Shown one piece after another: positions 8,324-17,634 of a stretch of DNA of 32,576 bases. The notes beneath the pieces were generated by a model, which worked only from the letters and a program-made list of their open reading frames with translations, had not been told where the DNA came from and searched no databases. The position numbers and the translations under genes were made by a program. The stretch is from an uncultured Dehalococcoidia bacterium (GTDB lineage: Bacteria; Chloroflexota; Dehalococcoidia; Lucifugimonadales; CAJWUJ01): contig CAJWUJ010000016.1 of NCBI GenBank assembly GCA_913047625.1, positions 1 through 32,576 on the forward strand, given 5' to 3'. Position 1 is the first letter of the stretch. Every line of letters begins with the position of its first letter.

Positions 8324-10393
8324 ATGGGAAAAATGAATTTAAAGCGAATACTTATTTATCTTACTGTTGGGATTGTTGCGATTGCTGTGATAAGCAGTTT
8401 ATCAGGTGGTGGCCGTGCAAACTCCACTATTCCATTAAGCAATGTGGTAGAGCTGGTACAAGATAATCAGGTATCAAAAATTGTTGTTCAGCATGATGAC
8501 TTGGTGGTGTTTACAAAATCCGGTCAGGTGTATCGATCTAAAAAAGAATCAGGGATGAGTATTTATGAAGCATTTGATGCAGCTGGCGTGAATGTGAATC
8601 CTTCAGACTTTGAATTGGAAGTAAAAGGAGCTACTGGACTCGGATCGTTTTTTGGGGGATTGCTTAGTTTCTTACCTTTAATATTTTTTGGGGCAATACT
8701 GTTTTTCATGTTTCGACAGGCCCAAGGTATGGGCAATCAGACCATGTGGTTTGGAAAAAGCAAAGCACGCGTTATTGGGGCAAATCGTCCCACTGTTACT
8801 TTTGAGGATGTCGCGGGTGTTGAAGAAGCTAAAGGGGAATTGCAGGAAGTTGTCGAATTCTTAAAGTTCCCTGAACGTTTTACTGCACTTGGTGCCAAAA
8901 TCCCAAAAGGTGTCTTATTGGTAGGTCCTCCTGGAACGGGTAAGACATTACTTAGTCGAGCAGTGGCAGGAGAAGCGAATGTGCCTTTTTATTTGATCAG
9001 TGGATCAGAATTTGTTGAAATGTTTGTGGGTGTAGGGGCAGCTAGAGTCAGGGATTTGTTTGGGCAGGCTAAACGAGAGGCCCCTAGTATTGTGTTCGTA
9101 GATGAAATTGATGCTGTTGGCCGACAAAGAGGAGCTGGCCTGGGTGGGGGCCATGATGAACGGGAACAAACATTAAACCAGATCCTAGTAGAAATGGATG
9201 GCTTTGACACTGGCTCAAATGTTATCGTAATAGCTGCAACAAACCGACCTGATGTCTTGGATCCCGCGTTGCTCCGACCGGGTAGATTCGACCGTAGAGT
9301 AGTATTAGATAATCCTGATATAAACGGAAGGATTGGGATTCTGGAAGTTCATATTAAAGGTAAACCGCTGGATCATACTGTTGATCTTGAGTTCATAGCT
9401 AAACAGACACCAGGTTTTAGTGGAGCAGACTTAGCTAACCTCGTTAATGAGGCTGCTATTTTGGCTGCTCGCAAAGGGAAAAAGGCGGTTGGTGCAGCTG
9501 AATTTACCGAAGCCGTGGACAGGGTCATTGCTGGACCGGAACGAAAAAGTCGTGTTATTGGGCTTAAAGAAAAACAAATCACTGCATATCATGAGGCAGG
9601 TCATGCGTTAGTTGCATACACATTGCCTGATGCCGATATTGTGGGGAAAGTATCGATTGTTGCTAGGGGATCCATGGGAGGCTATACGCGATTAATGCCG
9701 GATGAAGATAGGTATTTATATAGTAAGTCCCAATTTCTTGGAATGCTGGCAACAGCTCTCGGAGGGAGAATTGCGGAAGAGATCCAGTTTGACGAATTAA
9801 CTACAGGAGCGAGTAACGACCTTGAACAAGCAACTAAAATTGCAAGACAGATGGTGACACGCTATGGAATGACAAAATGGTCGAAGTATGAGGAAGTTCC
9901 TATCACTACTCTGGTAGAAGGTATTGACCAGGGAAAAGTTGAATCTATAGAAATTTACGGCAACGATTTACTTTTCACAATGAAAAGTCGCCGAGGCCAG
10001 GAGAAGCCAGTGTACAGGTCTCGTAAGGAAGACGATTTCAGTATGATTGACTATCTTTCCAGTCATCATGCCAGATCTGGCAAGAACGGTGTTAAATTGG
10101 TAGTTCAGGAACCTCGAAAACTTGATGGTCTGGGTCCTAGAACATTTGGAAAGAGGGAAGAATTAGTCTTTCTGGGTAAGGAAATGTCTGAACAGAGAGA
10201 TTACGGTAATACAGTAGCTGATCAGATTGACTTAGAAGTAATGGCATTAATTGAATCTTCATACCACACTGCTCGGAATGTATTACTCGAGAATCAAGCT
10301 AAGCTAAATCAAATTGCCTCGTACTTGATTGAGCATGAAACTGTGGAAGGCGAAGAACTGAATACCTTGTTTGCCTCTGAAGTTCTAGAATAG
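8324..10393 (+). CDS. ftsH: ATP-dependent zinc metalloprotease FtsH with a second FtsH_ext-like domain inserted in the protease domain
   Basis: This membrane-anchored AAA+ protease degrades unassembled membrane proteins and short-lived regulators. Order along 689 residues: TM helix (about 8-26), extracytoplasmic FtsH_ext domain (33-102), TM helix (about 108-131), AAA module with GPPGTGKT (201-208), VFVDEIDA (257-264) and the second region of homology with Arg fingers (about 305-323), then the M41 protease with HEAGH (423-427) and third zinc ligand D499. Between TRYGMTKW and [11 protein letters not shown], which are nearly adjacent in ordinary FtsH, there are about 83 extra residues (520-602) that resemble its own FtsH_ext domain: [20 protein letters not shown] against [20 protein letters not shown], then PVYRSRKED against QVYRSKKES. 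All catalytic residues are kept, so the protein is probably active. Two ATGs (8324, 8333) are possible starts. Confidence 0.95.
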   Translation: MGKMNLKRILIYLTVGIVAIAVISSLSGGGRANSTIPLSNVVELVQDNQVSKIVVQHDDLVVFTKSGQVYRSKKESGMSIYEAFDAAGVNVNPSDFELEVKGATGLGSFFGGLLSFLPLIFFGAILFFMFRQAQGMGNQTMWFGKSKARVIGANRPTVTFEDVAGVEEAKGELQEVVEFLKFPERFTALGAKIPKGVLLVGPPGTGKTLLSRAVAGEANVPFYLISGSEFVEMFVGVGAARVRDLFGQAKREAPSIVFVDEIDAVGRQRGAGLGGGHDEREQTLNQILVEMDGFDTGSNVIVIAATNRPDVLDPALLRPGRFDRRVVLDNPDINGRIGILEVHIKGKPLDHTVDLEFIAKQTPGFSGADLANLVNEAAILAARKGKKAVGAAEFTEAVDRVIAGPERKSRVIGLKEKQITAYHEAGHALVAYTLPDADIVGKVSIVARGSMGGYTRLMPDEDRYLYSKSQFLGMLATALGGRIAEEIQFDELTTGASNDLEQATKIARQMVTRYGMTKWSKYEEVPITTLVEGIDQGKVESIEIYGNDLLFTMKSRRGQEKPVYRSRKEDDFSMIDYLSSHHARSGKNGVKLVVQEPRKLDGLGPRTFGKREELVFLGKEMSEQRDYGNTVADQIDLEVMALIESSYHTARNVLLENQAKLNQIASYLIEHETVEGEELNTLFASEVLE

Positions 10394-10407
10394 TAGGGCA
10401 TTAAACG

Positions 10408-10662
10408 TTATTCCTCAGTACTTTGACTTTTTGTGGATCTGTAATAAATGCCCCATTTCTGTGTTAAGGCCTCTATTCGAGGATCATTGAGTTGATTAAT
10501 ATCATTAAAAAACCCTGCGATGGCGTGGGCATGTATAGTGTCCTTTGAACAGACCCAATTGTTTTCGCTGGGTACTACATATAAGAGCCCTTGCTTATGA
10601 GGACACATGATTTCGATGTTGTGTCCGCTGGAAGTAGGTTTGTTATTAATTCCTTGGTCCAT
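10408..10662 (-). CDS. Hypothetical protein, 84 aa, two cysteines
   Basis: A small protein lies convergent to ftsH, 14 bases past its stop. I place the start at the ATG at 10662, not the upstream in-frame TTG, because GGGAGGA sits about seven bases before that ATG. The product is soluble-looking, with CPHKQGLLYVVPSENNWVCSKD (Cys pair about 20 residues apart) and a C-terminal helix rich in charged residues. The single CPH plus a distant Cys is not enough for a zinc ribbon. I recognise no family. The strong ribosome site supports a real gene. Confidence 0.6.
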   Translation of the reverse strand: MDQGINNKPTSSGHNIEIMCPHKQGLLYVVPSENNWVCSKDTIHAHAIAGFFNDINQLNDPRIEALTQKWGIYYRSTKSQSTEE

Positions 10663-10772
10663 GGCGTATCCTCCCAACAGAAACTAGATCCTTAAAGTAT
10701 ACAGTACTGAAACAATAACTTATCTGTGCTGCATATCAGACTTACTTCTTTACACTGATATAGGGGTTAGCG

Positions 10773-10802
10773 TTCAGTTAATCAATAGGCCTATGTTACA
10801 AT
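10773..10802 (+). promoter_or_regulatory. Possible promoter for selD
   Basis: TACAAT (10797-10802) preceded at 18 bases by the weak hexamer TTCAGT (10773-10778) would start transcription near 10809, about 38 bases before the selD start. The -10 is good and the -35 poor. Confidence 0.35.
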
Positions 10803-10846
10803 CACTTTGAAGCGTGTGATGCGTGAAATTAGGATCGGAGGAAGAC

Positions 10847-11896
10847 TTGAAGCGCAGAAATTTTGGTGACGTACGTCTGACCAAGCTTGCTAGTAGTGCC
10901 GGTTGAGCTGCTAAATTTGATCCGGAAGGACTGACCCAAGTACTGGGTCAGCTTAATGTAGCTACTAGTAAAGATGTTTTGGTTAACCTCGCAACAGGCG
11001 ACGATGCAGGAGTATTTCGTCTGTCAGAGGAACTCGCGCTTGTTCAAACAGTCGATTTTATTCCACCTGTCATCGATGATCCCTTTGTGTTTGGGGAAAT
11101 TGCGGCTGCCAACTCATTCAGTGATATCTACGCTATGGGTGGATCTCCGTTGACTGCACTCAATTTGATATGTTTTCCGTCAGACGTATCTCAGCAAATC
11201 TTGCTGAGGATTTTGGAAGGTGGTCAGGCAACTGCTGATCGGGCTGGGGCTTTTGTGATTGGAGGACATACTATTCAGGATAAAGAACCCAAATACGGTA
11301 TGGCAGTTACGGGTTCGGTATACCCTGACGCTTATATTACAAATGCAACCGCCCAGCCCGGCGACGTATTGGTATTAACCAAGCCTCTAGGTACCGGTAT
11401 TATAACGACTGCGGCAAAAGACGATGCTGTTTCTGAGGATGTTCTGAACTACGCAGTATCTCAGATGAGAGAATTGAATGATAAAGCTGCTTTATCTATG
11501 AAATCGATTGGTGTAAATGCATGCACAGACGTCACAGGATTTGGTTTATTGGGCCACCTCTTCAATCTTGCAAAGGCAAGTCATGTCACAGCTGTTCTTG
11601 ATGCTCATGAGGTTCCAATTATGCCCGGTGTATACGATTTGGCTCGAAAAGATATGATTGCGGGTGGTACCAAGCGAAATAGAAGCTGGATGGATAAGAA
11701 AACTTTATGGCGATCCAAGTGTGATGAAACATTAAATACCATTCTATGTGATGCCCAAACATCGGGTGGGCTTTTGATTTCCGTGGCTGAACAAAAAGTC
11801 CAAGACTTACTGAATAAGATGATCCAATTAGGAGTTATTGGAACTGTTATTGGGAACATAGTCCCAATAAACAAATATCACCTAGAAATTACATAA
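10847..11896 (+). CDS. selD: Selenide, water dikinase SelD, a selenoprotein (in-frame UGA = Sec20)
   Basis: SelD makes selenophosphate from selenide and ATP, the selenium donor for Sec-tRNA and selenouridine. The coding region starts well before the first long stop-free stretch: TTG at 10847, five bases after GGAGG, gives a 349-residue protein if the TGA at 10904-10906 is read through. Its N-terminus is then RLTKLASSAG-Sec-AAKFDPEGL, placing Sec20 and K23 exactly where SelD has its catalytic Cys/Sec and Lys. Downstream are TGDDAGVF, IGGHTIQDKEP, DVTGFGLLGH and DAQTSGGLLISV, all SelD blocks. A SECIS-like hairpin follows the TGA. A plain nonsense mutation would be very unlikely at that exact codon. 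The organism should therefore carry selA, selB and selC elsewhere. An M67 peptidase follows 17 bases after the stop. Confidence 0.93.
10904..10951 (+). promoter_or_regulatory. Selenocysteine UGA codon and bacterial SECIS-like hairpin within selD
   Basis: The UGA at 10904-10906 is followed by a perfect seven-pair stem, CTGACCC (10931-10937) with GGGTCAG (10945-10951), closing a seven-base loop AAGUACU. The loop holds a GU about 33 bases past the UGA. Bacterial SECIS elements sit at such short distances inside the coding sequence and use an apical G/U contact with SelB. The hairpin is read directly; its function is inferred. Confidence 0.75.
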
Positions 11897-11913
11897 GTAC
11901 TAGAGATGGGAAA

Positions 11914-12330
11914 ATGACAATATCTGTTCTTACAATACCGCAATCGTTTGTGGATGAAATAACACAACACTCTCTTGAAGATTATCCTAATGAAGCATGC
12001 GGAATAATAGCTGCTGAGAGCGGAAAACCGTGTAACCTTTACAGGATGCGTAACGTTGAAGCGAGCCCCTATAGATATAGTATGGATCCCAAGGAGCTTT
12101 ATTTAACTTACAAGGACATAGAGCAAGATCATAACTGGGAAGTCTATGCGATCTATCATTCCCATACTCATAGCGAAGCGTACCCTTCAGCTACTGATGT
12201 TCGTTTGGCTACATGGCCTGAGGCATTTTATATTCTGATTTCGCTGAAAGATAAAAAGAACCCTGTACTAAGAGGTTTCAAGATTCTGGATTCAAAGATT
12301 GAAGAAGCAGAGATTGTCATCGAAGAGTAA
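11914..12330 (+). CDS. M67 family (JAMM/MPN+) metallopeptidase
   Basis: The 138-residue product carries a complete JAMM zinc site: E27 in YPNEACGIIA, then H82-S-H84 followed seven residues later by S92 and then D95 (YHSHTHSEAYPSATD). Bacterial relatives such as mycobacterial Mec cleave the C-terminal adduct of ubiquitin-fold sulfur carriers (CysO, ThiS/MoaD-like), releasing cysteine or the carrier. It lies 17 bases after selD and is probably cotranscribed, which suggests a link to sulfur or selenium handling, though no carrier protein or cysteine synthase is in the window. The start is the ATG after a GATGGG purine run. The family is certain; the substrate is not. Confidence 0.85.
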   Translation: MTISVLTIPQSFVDEITQHSLEDYPNEACGIIAAESGKPCNLYRMRNVEASPYRYSMDPKELYLTYKDIEQDHNWEVYAIYHSHTHSEAYPSATDVRLATWPEAFYILISLKDKKNPVLRGFKILDSKIEEAEIVIEE

Positions 12331-12364
12331 GGATTTTTTAAAGAGCCTTTGTTTCCCGGGAAAT

Positions 12365-13468
12365 TTACAACGAATCAACCTTTTGCGCAATCAAGTCACC
12401 CATTTCTTCCGTGGAGATTGAAGTTTGGCCTAGCCTTGCTATATCACTGGTTCGGTGTCCTTCACGTATCACAGTCTCTACAGCTCGGTTGATCATCTTT
12501 GCCGCTTTTGGTAAGCCCAGAGAGTAATCACAGAGCAGTGCAGCACTCAATATCGTTCCTATCGGATTGGCTTTGCCTGTTCCTGCAATGTCAGGAGCAG
12601 ATCCATGGATTGGCTCGTAGAGGCCAAGAGAAGAATTTTGTTTATCTGTATTTGATCCTGACAGGGTAGCAGAAGGAAGCATTCCGAGTGATGCGGTGAG
12701 TACACCTGCTTCGTCAGTTAAGATATCTCCAAAAGTGTTTTCTGTAACTATAACATCAAATTGTCGAGGGTTCTTTATGAGCAAAATTGAAGCCGTATCG
12801 ACTAAAATATGATCTAAGGCAATATCAGGATATTCACGATGCCCCATTTCAGTCGCAATGTCTCTCCATAATCTTGATGTAGCCAGTACGTTTGCTTTGT
12901 CGACGGAGGTAAGTTTCTTTCGCCTGCTTTTTGCTATTTCAAAACCTACTTTTAAGATGCGGCGAATTTCTTCTTCTGAATAAACCATACTATCTACCGC
13001 TGTCCTTCCTGAAGGAGTTTCTGTTATTTGTTTTGGTTCACCGAAATATAGGCCCCCCGTTGATTCTCGGACAACTACCATGTCAGCTTTTGCGATGTTG
13101 GCGGGTTTAACTGCTGAGGCACTCTTGAGACTTGGGAATACTTTTACGGGTCTTAGATTGGCAAACAGATCAAGTGCTTTTCTTAATCCTAAGATTGCTT
13201 GTTCTGGTCGCACTGCCGCCTTGGGATCATCCCATTTAGGTCCTCCGACTGCTCCAACTAATATGGCATTACTTTTTTTAGCTTCTTCTATAGTTTCATT
13301 GCGCAAAGGATTCCCGTACGTGTCAATACCAGCTCCTCCAATTGCATGATATGTGTAGTTGAAACGGTGTCCTAGTCGTTTGCCAGCTGTAGAGAGCACC
13401 CTTACCCCTTGTGCAACAACTTCTGGCCCAATGCCATCTCCATCTAGCACCAATATGTTAAATTCCAT
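12365..13468 (-). CDS. leuB: 3-isopropylmalate dehydrogenase
   Basis: LeuB oxidises and decarboxylates 3-isopropylmalate to 2-oxoisocaproate with NAD+, the third specific step to leucine. The 367-residue product shows LDGDGIGPEV at the N-terminus, LRKALDLFANLRPVKV (substrate Arg), VVRESTGGLYFGEP, VDKANVLATSRLWR (catalytic Lys), TENTFGDILTDEA (metal Asp) and YEPIHGSAPDIAGTGKANP (coenzyme loop). I start it at the ATG at 13468 because GGGGAAAG lies just before it and the enzyme's usual N-terminus begins there; an upstream in-frame ATG at 13489 adds only MKYWGKD. It is the last gene of the ilv-leu run, separated from leuD by a small barrel protein. Confidence 0.95.
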   Translation of the reverse strand: MEFNILVLDGDGIGPEVVAQGVRVLSTAGKRLGHRFNYTYHAIGGAGIDTYGNPLRNETIEEAKKSNAILVGAVGGPKWDDPKAAVRPEQAILGLRKALDLFANLRPVKVFPSLKSASAVKPANIAKADMVVVRESTGGLYFGEPKQITETPSGRTAVDSMVYSEEEIRRILKVGFEIAKSRRKKLTSVDKANVLATSRLWRDIATEMGHREYPDIALDHILVDTASILLIKNPRQFDVIVTENTFGDILTDEAGVLTASLGMLPSATLSGSNTDKQNSSLGLYEPIHGSAPDIAGTGKANPIGTILSAALLCDYSLGLPKAAKMINRAVETVIREGHRTSDIARLGQTSISTEEMGDLIAQKVDSL

Positions 13469-13547
13469 ATCTTTCCCCCAATATTTCATATAGTCGGTTG
13501 AATCTATTTAACTGATAAGTGATTGTACGTTCCTTCGATATAGTATG

Positions 13548-13856
13548 TTAGGAACTGTATATTTCGTAGAATTCTACAGATGTTTCTTCCTGGTATTGAT
13601 TTTCAAGGATTCCAAAAAGCTCATCTTCTTTTGCAGGAGTAGGATTATCCTTCCTATAGGCTGACTTAAGAGACTCCTCAATCCAGTCCATGTATACAGT
13701 ATCAGATGGCCCAGGAACTGTGCTGCCACTTATATACACACGGCTTGGCGTTCGAAGACCTGCTTCTTCGTACATTTTACCTATCTGGGTAATGATATCT
13801 GCAGCTTGTCTGGCTGTGCCTTTCTTGACTTTAAACATACGTCGTACGAGGAACAT
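13548..13856 (-). CDS. Small dimeric alpha-beta-barrel-like protein (NIPSNAP/ABM-like), in the leucine operon
   Basis: The 102-residue protein begins FLVRRMFKVKKGTARQAADIITQIGKM, a beta strand then helix pattern typical of small ferredoxin-like dimeric alpha-beta barrels (NIPSNAP, ABM, EthD or Dabb types). A segment rich in Gly and Pro (SGSTVPGPSDTVYMDWI) and a final strand (SVEFYEIYSS) complete the fold. AGGAG stands eight bases before the ATG. It sits between leuD and leuB on the same strand, so it is probably cotranscribed with them. No catalytic residue can be named and its role in leucine synthesis, if any, is unknown. The fold call is by pattern only. Confidence 0.65.
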   Translation of the reverse strand: MFLVRRMFKVKKGTARQAADIITQIGKMYEEAGLRTPSRVYISGSTVPGPSDTVYMDWIEESLKSAYRKDNPTPAKEDELFGILENQYQEETSVEFYEIYSS

Positions 13857-13969
13857 GAATCTTCTCCTAACTGAAACTATGTCATTAGTGATCTTTAAAA
13901 AAGAGCTTTCGTTAGTATTGGGTTATTTGTAAGCAGAGCAAAAATACGGAGCGAAGTCACTGTAGTGGT

Positions 13970-14593
13970 TTAGTAGTTGATCGTCCCGCGAGTTGCTTCA
14001 TATGTAGAAATCTTACTTTCCTTTGCCAAGATGATTCCGATATCATCGAGCCCTGTCAAAAAACATGTTTGTCTGAATGCGTGAATGCTGGGATCGGCGT
14101 GCACTACGAATGTGTATGAAAGAGAACTATCATCAGGACATGTTATAGAACAGGTCTGTAAATCTACGCTGAGCTTCATGCCAGGATGTGTTTTTGCGTA
14201 ATTCAGAAGTTCCTCAGCCTCATCCTCGGTTACCATTGCTGTCACAAGGCCATTGTTGTAACAGTTCTTCTGAAAAATATCAGCGAAGCTAGGTGCAATG
14301 ATTACCCGAAAGCCGTAGTCTAAAAGTGCCCATGGTGCATGTTCTCTTGAGGACCCGCATCCAAAATTACGGTTGGCTACTAAGATTGAGCTGTTCTGAT
14401 AAACAGGATCATTTAGTAGAAATGAAGGATCCGGCAGATTGTTTTTGTCATAGCGTGCTGCTGCAAATAGAAAGGGTCCATAGCCAGTACGTTCAATACG
14501 CTTCAAGTAGACCGCAGGTATGATTTGGTCTGTGTCTATATTAGCTTGATTGATAGGGGCAACTGTACCTGTGTGATGTGTGAATGTTTCCAT
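13970..14593 (-). CDS. leuD: 3-isopropylmalate dehydratase small subunit
   Basis: LeuD pairs with LeuC to isomerise 2-isopropylmalate to 3-isopropylmalate. The 207-residue length is normal for the bacterial LeuC/LeuD type. It shows the swivelling-domain signature NRNFGCGSSREHAPWALLDYGF (about residues 74-95) and APSFADIFQKNCYNNGL, both substrate-contact regions. The N-terminal HHTGTVAPINQANIDTDQIIPA also matches. AGGAT lies upstream of the ATG. It follows leuC by 35 bases in the ilv-leu run. Confidence 0.95.
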   Translation of the reverse strand: METFTHHTGTVAPINQANIDTDQIIPAVYLKRIERTGYGPFLFAAARYDKNNLPDPSFLLNDPVYQNSSILVANRNFGCGSSREHAPWALLDYGFRVIIAPSFADIFQKNCYNNGLVTAMVTEDEAEELLNYAKTHPGMKLSVDLQTCSITCPDDSSLSYTFVVHADPSIHAFRQTCFLTGLDDIGIILAKESKISTYEATRGTINY

Positions 14594-14628
14594 ATTTGTT
14601 ATCCTGCGAATAATCTAAAATAGGTGTC

Positions 14629-16029
14629 TTACCACGTTCTTATATCGACAAAATGGCCCTCAATAGCTGCTGCTGCTGCCATAGCTGGACTGACAAGGTG
14701 GGTTCTTCCCCCGGGACCCTGTCTCCCTTGAAAATTACGGTTCGATGTTGAGGCGCAACGTTGTCCAGGCTGTAATATGTCTGGATTCATTCCTAGGCAC
14801 ATAGAACAGCCAGCGTGGCGCCAATCAAAACCAGCTTTAGTAAAAATTTTGTCGAGTCCCTCTTTTTCTGCTTGCTCTTTAACCCGAGTAGAGCCTGGCA
14901 CTACTATTGCGTAGACAGATGGATGGATTGTCTTCCCTGCAATCATTTCTGCAGCAGATCGGAGATCCTCTATTCGACCGTTGGTACATGATCCTATGAA
15001 TACTCGATCTATAAAAATTTCTTGGATGGGTGTATCTGCTTCAAGGGCCATATAGTCTAAAGCCTTCACTTGTGCTTGGCGATCAATTTCTGATGATTGG
15101 TCTCTTGGATTAGGGACTTTACCTGTAACAGGGGCTGACTGACTGGGATTAGTACCCCAAGTAACTGTCGGTTCAAGTATTGAAGCATCAATATCTACTA
15201 CTTTGTCAAAACGTGCCTGAGGGTCGGACACAATCGAGCTCCATTCTTCAACGGCTTTCTCAAATGCTTTGCCAGTGGGTACTTGAGGTCTACCTAGCAT
15301 ATAGTCGTAGGTTACTTGATCCGGTTTAATCATTCCTGCTCTTGCACCTGCTTCAATAGACATATTACAAATAGTCATACGGCTTTCCATAGATAGTTGC
15401 TCAATTGTACTACCGGAATATTCAATTACTGATCCTTGGCCTCCGGCAACACCTATTTGATTGATGATACCTAGAATTAGATCTTTTGCCGTTACTCCTC
15501 TGGCCAGTGAACCGTTCACGCGTAACTCCATAGTTTTGGATTTAGACTGCACAATACATTGAGTTGCGAGTACTTGTTCTACTTGCGACGTGCCTATTCC
15601 AATGGCAAATGAGCCGAATGCTCCGTGCGTGGCTGTATGGCTATCACCGCATACAATAGTCATGCCTGGTCTGGTATAGCCTTGTTCTGGCCCAATTACA
15701 TGAACGATACCCATATTTTTGTCGTTAACGTCATACAAATTCACACCAAATTCTTTGGTGTTATGCTGGAGAGCTTCCACTTGTTTTCTTGACATTGGGT
15801 CAACTATTGGTAGTACGGGATTCGTAGTTGGGACATTATGGTCTACTGTGGCAACTGTGAGATCGGGTCTCCTGACCTGCCTTTTGGCTAGTCTAAGACC
15901 TTCAAAAGCCTGTGGTGAAGTAACCTCATGTACTAGATGAAGATCAACATACAGGATTGCAGAGCCGTCATCACTCTCATCAACCACGTGGTTATCCCAG
16001 ATTTTTTCATACATTGTTCGCTGGTTCAT
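14629..16029 (-). CDS. leuC: 3-isopropylmalate dehydratase large subunit
   Basis: This is the aconitase-family subunit carrying the [4Fe-4S] cluster. Its 466 residues match the E. coli-type LeuC. The three cluster cysteines are C348 in [14 protein letters not shown] and C408/C411 in [12 protein letters not shown]. Other family blocks are [22 protein letters not shown] and [17 protein letters not shown]-type wording near the end (here [17 protein letters not shown]). The ATG begins two bases after the leuA stop, so the genes are tightly coupled. The window therefore carries both dehydratase subunits side by side. Confidence 0.96.
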   Translation of the reverse strand: MNQRTMYEKIWDNHVVDESDDGSAILYVDLHLVHEVTSPQAFEGLRLAKRQVRRPDLTVATVDHNVPTTNPVLPIVDPMSRKQVEALQHNTKEFGVNLYDVNDKNMGIVHVIGPEQGYTRPGMTIVCGDSHTATHGAFGSFAIGIGTSQVEQVLATQCIVQSKSKTMELRVNGSLARGVTAKDLILGIINQIGVAGGQGSVIEYSGSTIEQLSMESRMTICNMSIEAGARAGMIKPDQVTYDYMLGRPQVPTGKAFEKAVEEWSSIVSDPQARFDKVVDIDASILEPTVTWGTNPSQSAPVTGKVPNPRDQSSEIDRQAQVKALDYMALEADTPIQEIFIDRVFIGSCTNGRIEDLRSAAEMIAGKTIHPSVYAIVVPGSTRVKEQAEKEGLDKIFTKAGFDWRHAGCSMCLGMNPDILQPGQRCASTSNRNFQGRQGPGGRTHLVSPAMAAAAAIEGHFVDIRTW

Positions 16030-16031
16030 AC

Positions 16032-17600
16032 TTATTGCTTCTTTGTAGCTGTCTTGATAGGTTTGATATCAGAGATGTCTTCCAGTGCAATCAGCCGGTT
16101 GAGTGCATTCATGTATGCCTTGGCACTGGCTACAATGATATCTGTATCAGCTCCGTGACCTATGTACTGATCTGTGTCTTTTTTTACTCTAATTGTAACT
16201 TCTCCGACGGCGTCTATTCCTTGGGTGACTGACCGAACGTGAAATTCAGAAAGTACGTTTGGTACTCCTACAATACGATTGATAGCTTGGCAGACTGCAT
16301 CCACTGGACCGGTTCCTGTTGCTGCTTCTGTCTTGATCGTCTCCCCGTGTTTTAGACTAACTGTAGCGGTGGGAACTTCATGATCTCCGCATGATACTTG
16401 AACATGCTCTAAGGTATAAGCTTCCTCAAATCCTTTTCGTTGGTTATTCATGAGCGCAACGAGATCCCGATCAGTGACCTCACGTTTTTTATCTGCAAGT
16501 TCTTTGAATGACTCAAAGATGCGTATCAGTTCTTGGTCAGTAGGATAGTAGCCGAGTTCATTTAATCGAGATTGTAGTCCATGTCGACCACTTAATTTCC
16601 CGAGCACAAGTTCACTTCCTAGAATACCTACATCATTTGGATTCATTATTTCGTAGGTACTACGTTCTTTCAACAGTCCGTCTTGATGGATGCCGGAAGC
16701 ATGGCGGAATGCGTTACTCCCGATAATTGCTTTATTTGGCTGAACAGAGAAACCTGTTATATCACTTACAAGTGTGCTGGTAGGGTACAGCTGAGTAGTA
16801 TCGATATTCGTCTTGAGTCCAAAAAGATCTTTACGTGTTTGAATCCCCATGATGACTTCTTCTAAGGCTGCGTTTCCCGCTCGTTCGCCTATCCCATTGA
16901 TGCATCCCTCCACTTGGCGGGCTCCTGCTTCAACTGCAGCGAGGCTATTGGCAACTGCGAGACCTAGGTCATTATGGCAATGTACACTTAACACTACTGA
17001 TTTCCCGATTGCAGGGACTTGTTCTTGAATAAAGCCGAGTAGCTTTACAAAATCACTTGGAATCGCATAGCCCACTGTATCTGCTATATTCACAGTTGTC
17101 GCTCCCGCATCTATTACTGCTTGCAGGAGCTGGCAGAGATATTCAGGATCTGTCCTCGTAGCGTCCATCGGTGAGAATTCGACGTTCTCACAGTAATCTT
17201 TCGCCCGTGATACATTGTTAACTGCCATTTGCATGACGCTATCTCTGTCCTTGCGTAGTAGATGTAAGGCATGAACTTCTGAACTGGAGAGAAATACATG
17301 AATTCGGGGTCTTTTGGCTTCCTTGATTGCTTCCCAAGCTCTGTCAACATCTGATGCTACTGCTCTTGCTAGAGCAGCAATAACAGGAGTTGTCACTTCT
17401 TTTGATATGTTTTGAACTGCTTCAAAGTCACCTGGTGAACTTATAGGAAAACCAGCTTCCAGTATATCTACTCCAAGTCTTTCTAATTGACGTGCTACTA
17501 CAAGTTTTTCCTCAACTGTCATTGCAGTTCCTGCTGATTGTTCCCCATCTCTCAGGGTGGTATCAAATATTTCTATATGGTCTTGACTAGTTTTACTCAT
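16032..17600 (-). CDS. leuA: 2-isopropylmalate synthase
   Basis: LeuA condenses acetyl-CoA with 2-oxoisovalerate, the committed step to leucine. The 522-residue protein has the HMGL-like barrel: [14 protein letters not shown] (11-24, R17 and D18), [11 protein letters not shown] and [22 protein letters not shown] with metal ligands H207 and H209, plus [18 protein letters not shown]. The last about 130 residues (from [17 protein letters not shown]) form the C-terminal regulatory domain that in this family binds leucine as feedback inhibitor. Citramalate synthase is an alternative in the family, but the neighbouring leuCDB and full regulatory domain favour LeuA. Control is thus probably double: allosteric and by the T-box. 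Confidence 0.95.
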   Translation of the reverse strand: MSKTSQDHIEIFDTTLRDGEQSAGTAMTVEEKLVVARQLERLGVDILEAGFPISSPGDFEAVQNISKEVTTPVIAALARAVASDVDRAWEAIKEAKRPRIHVFLSSSEVHALHLLRKDRDSVMQMAVNNVSRAKDYCENVEFSPMDATRTDPEYLCQLLQAVIDAGATTVNIADTVGYAIPSDFVKLLGFIQEQVPAIGKSVVLSVHCHNDLGLAVANSLAAVEAGARQVEGCINGIGERAGNAALEEVIMGIQTRKDLFGLKTNIDTTQLYPTSTLVSDITGFSVQPNKAIIGSNAFRHASGIHQDGLLKERSTYEIMNPNDVGILGSELVLGKLSGRHGLQSRLNELGYYPTDQELIRIFESFKELADKKREVTDRDLVALMNNQRKGFEEAYTLEHVQVSCGDHEVPTATVSLKHGETIKTEAATGTGPVDAVCQAINRIVGVPNVLSEFHVRSVTQGIDAVGEVTIRVKKDTDQYIGHGADTDIIVASAKAYMNALNRLIALEDISDIKPIKTATKKQ

Positions 17601-17634
17601 GATTCATTCCTTGTAACCTAGTTTATTATGTGTG

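Noticed and set aside
10904-10906. In-frame TGA near the start of selD, as a nonsense mutation
   Set aside because: It falls exactly on the catalytic Cys/Sec codon, with SelD homology and a ribosome site upstream and a hairpin downstream; selenocysteine is the better reading.
12352-12363. TTTCCCGGGAAA palindrome between the M67 gene and leuB as a bidirectional terminator
   Set aside because: It has no loop and no proper T tract; it may be an operator-like site but there is no supporting context.
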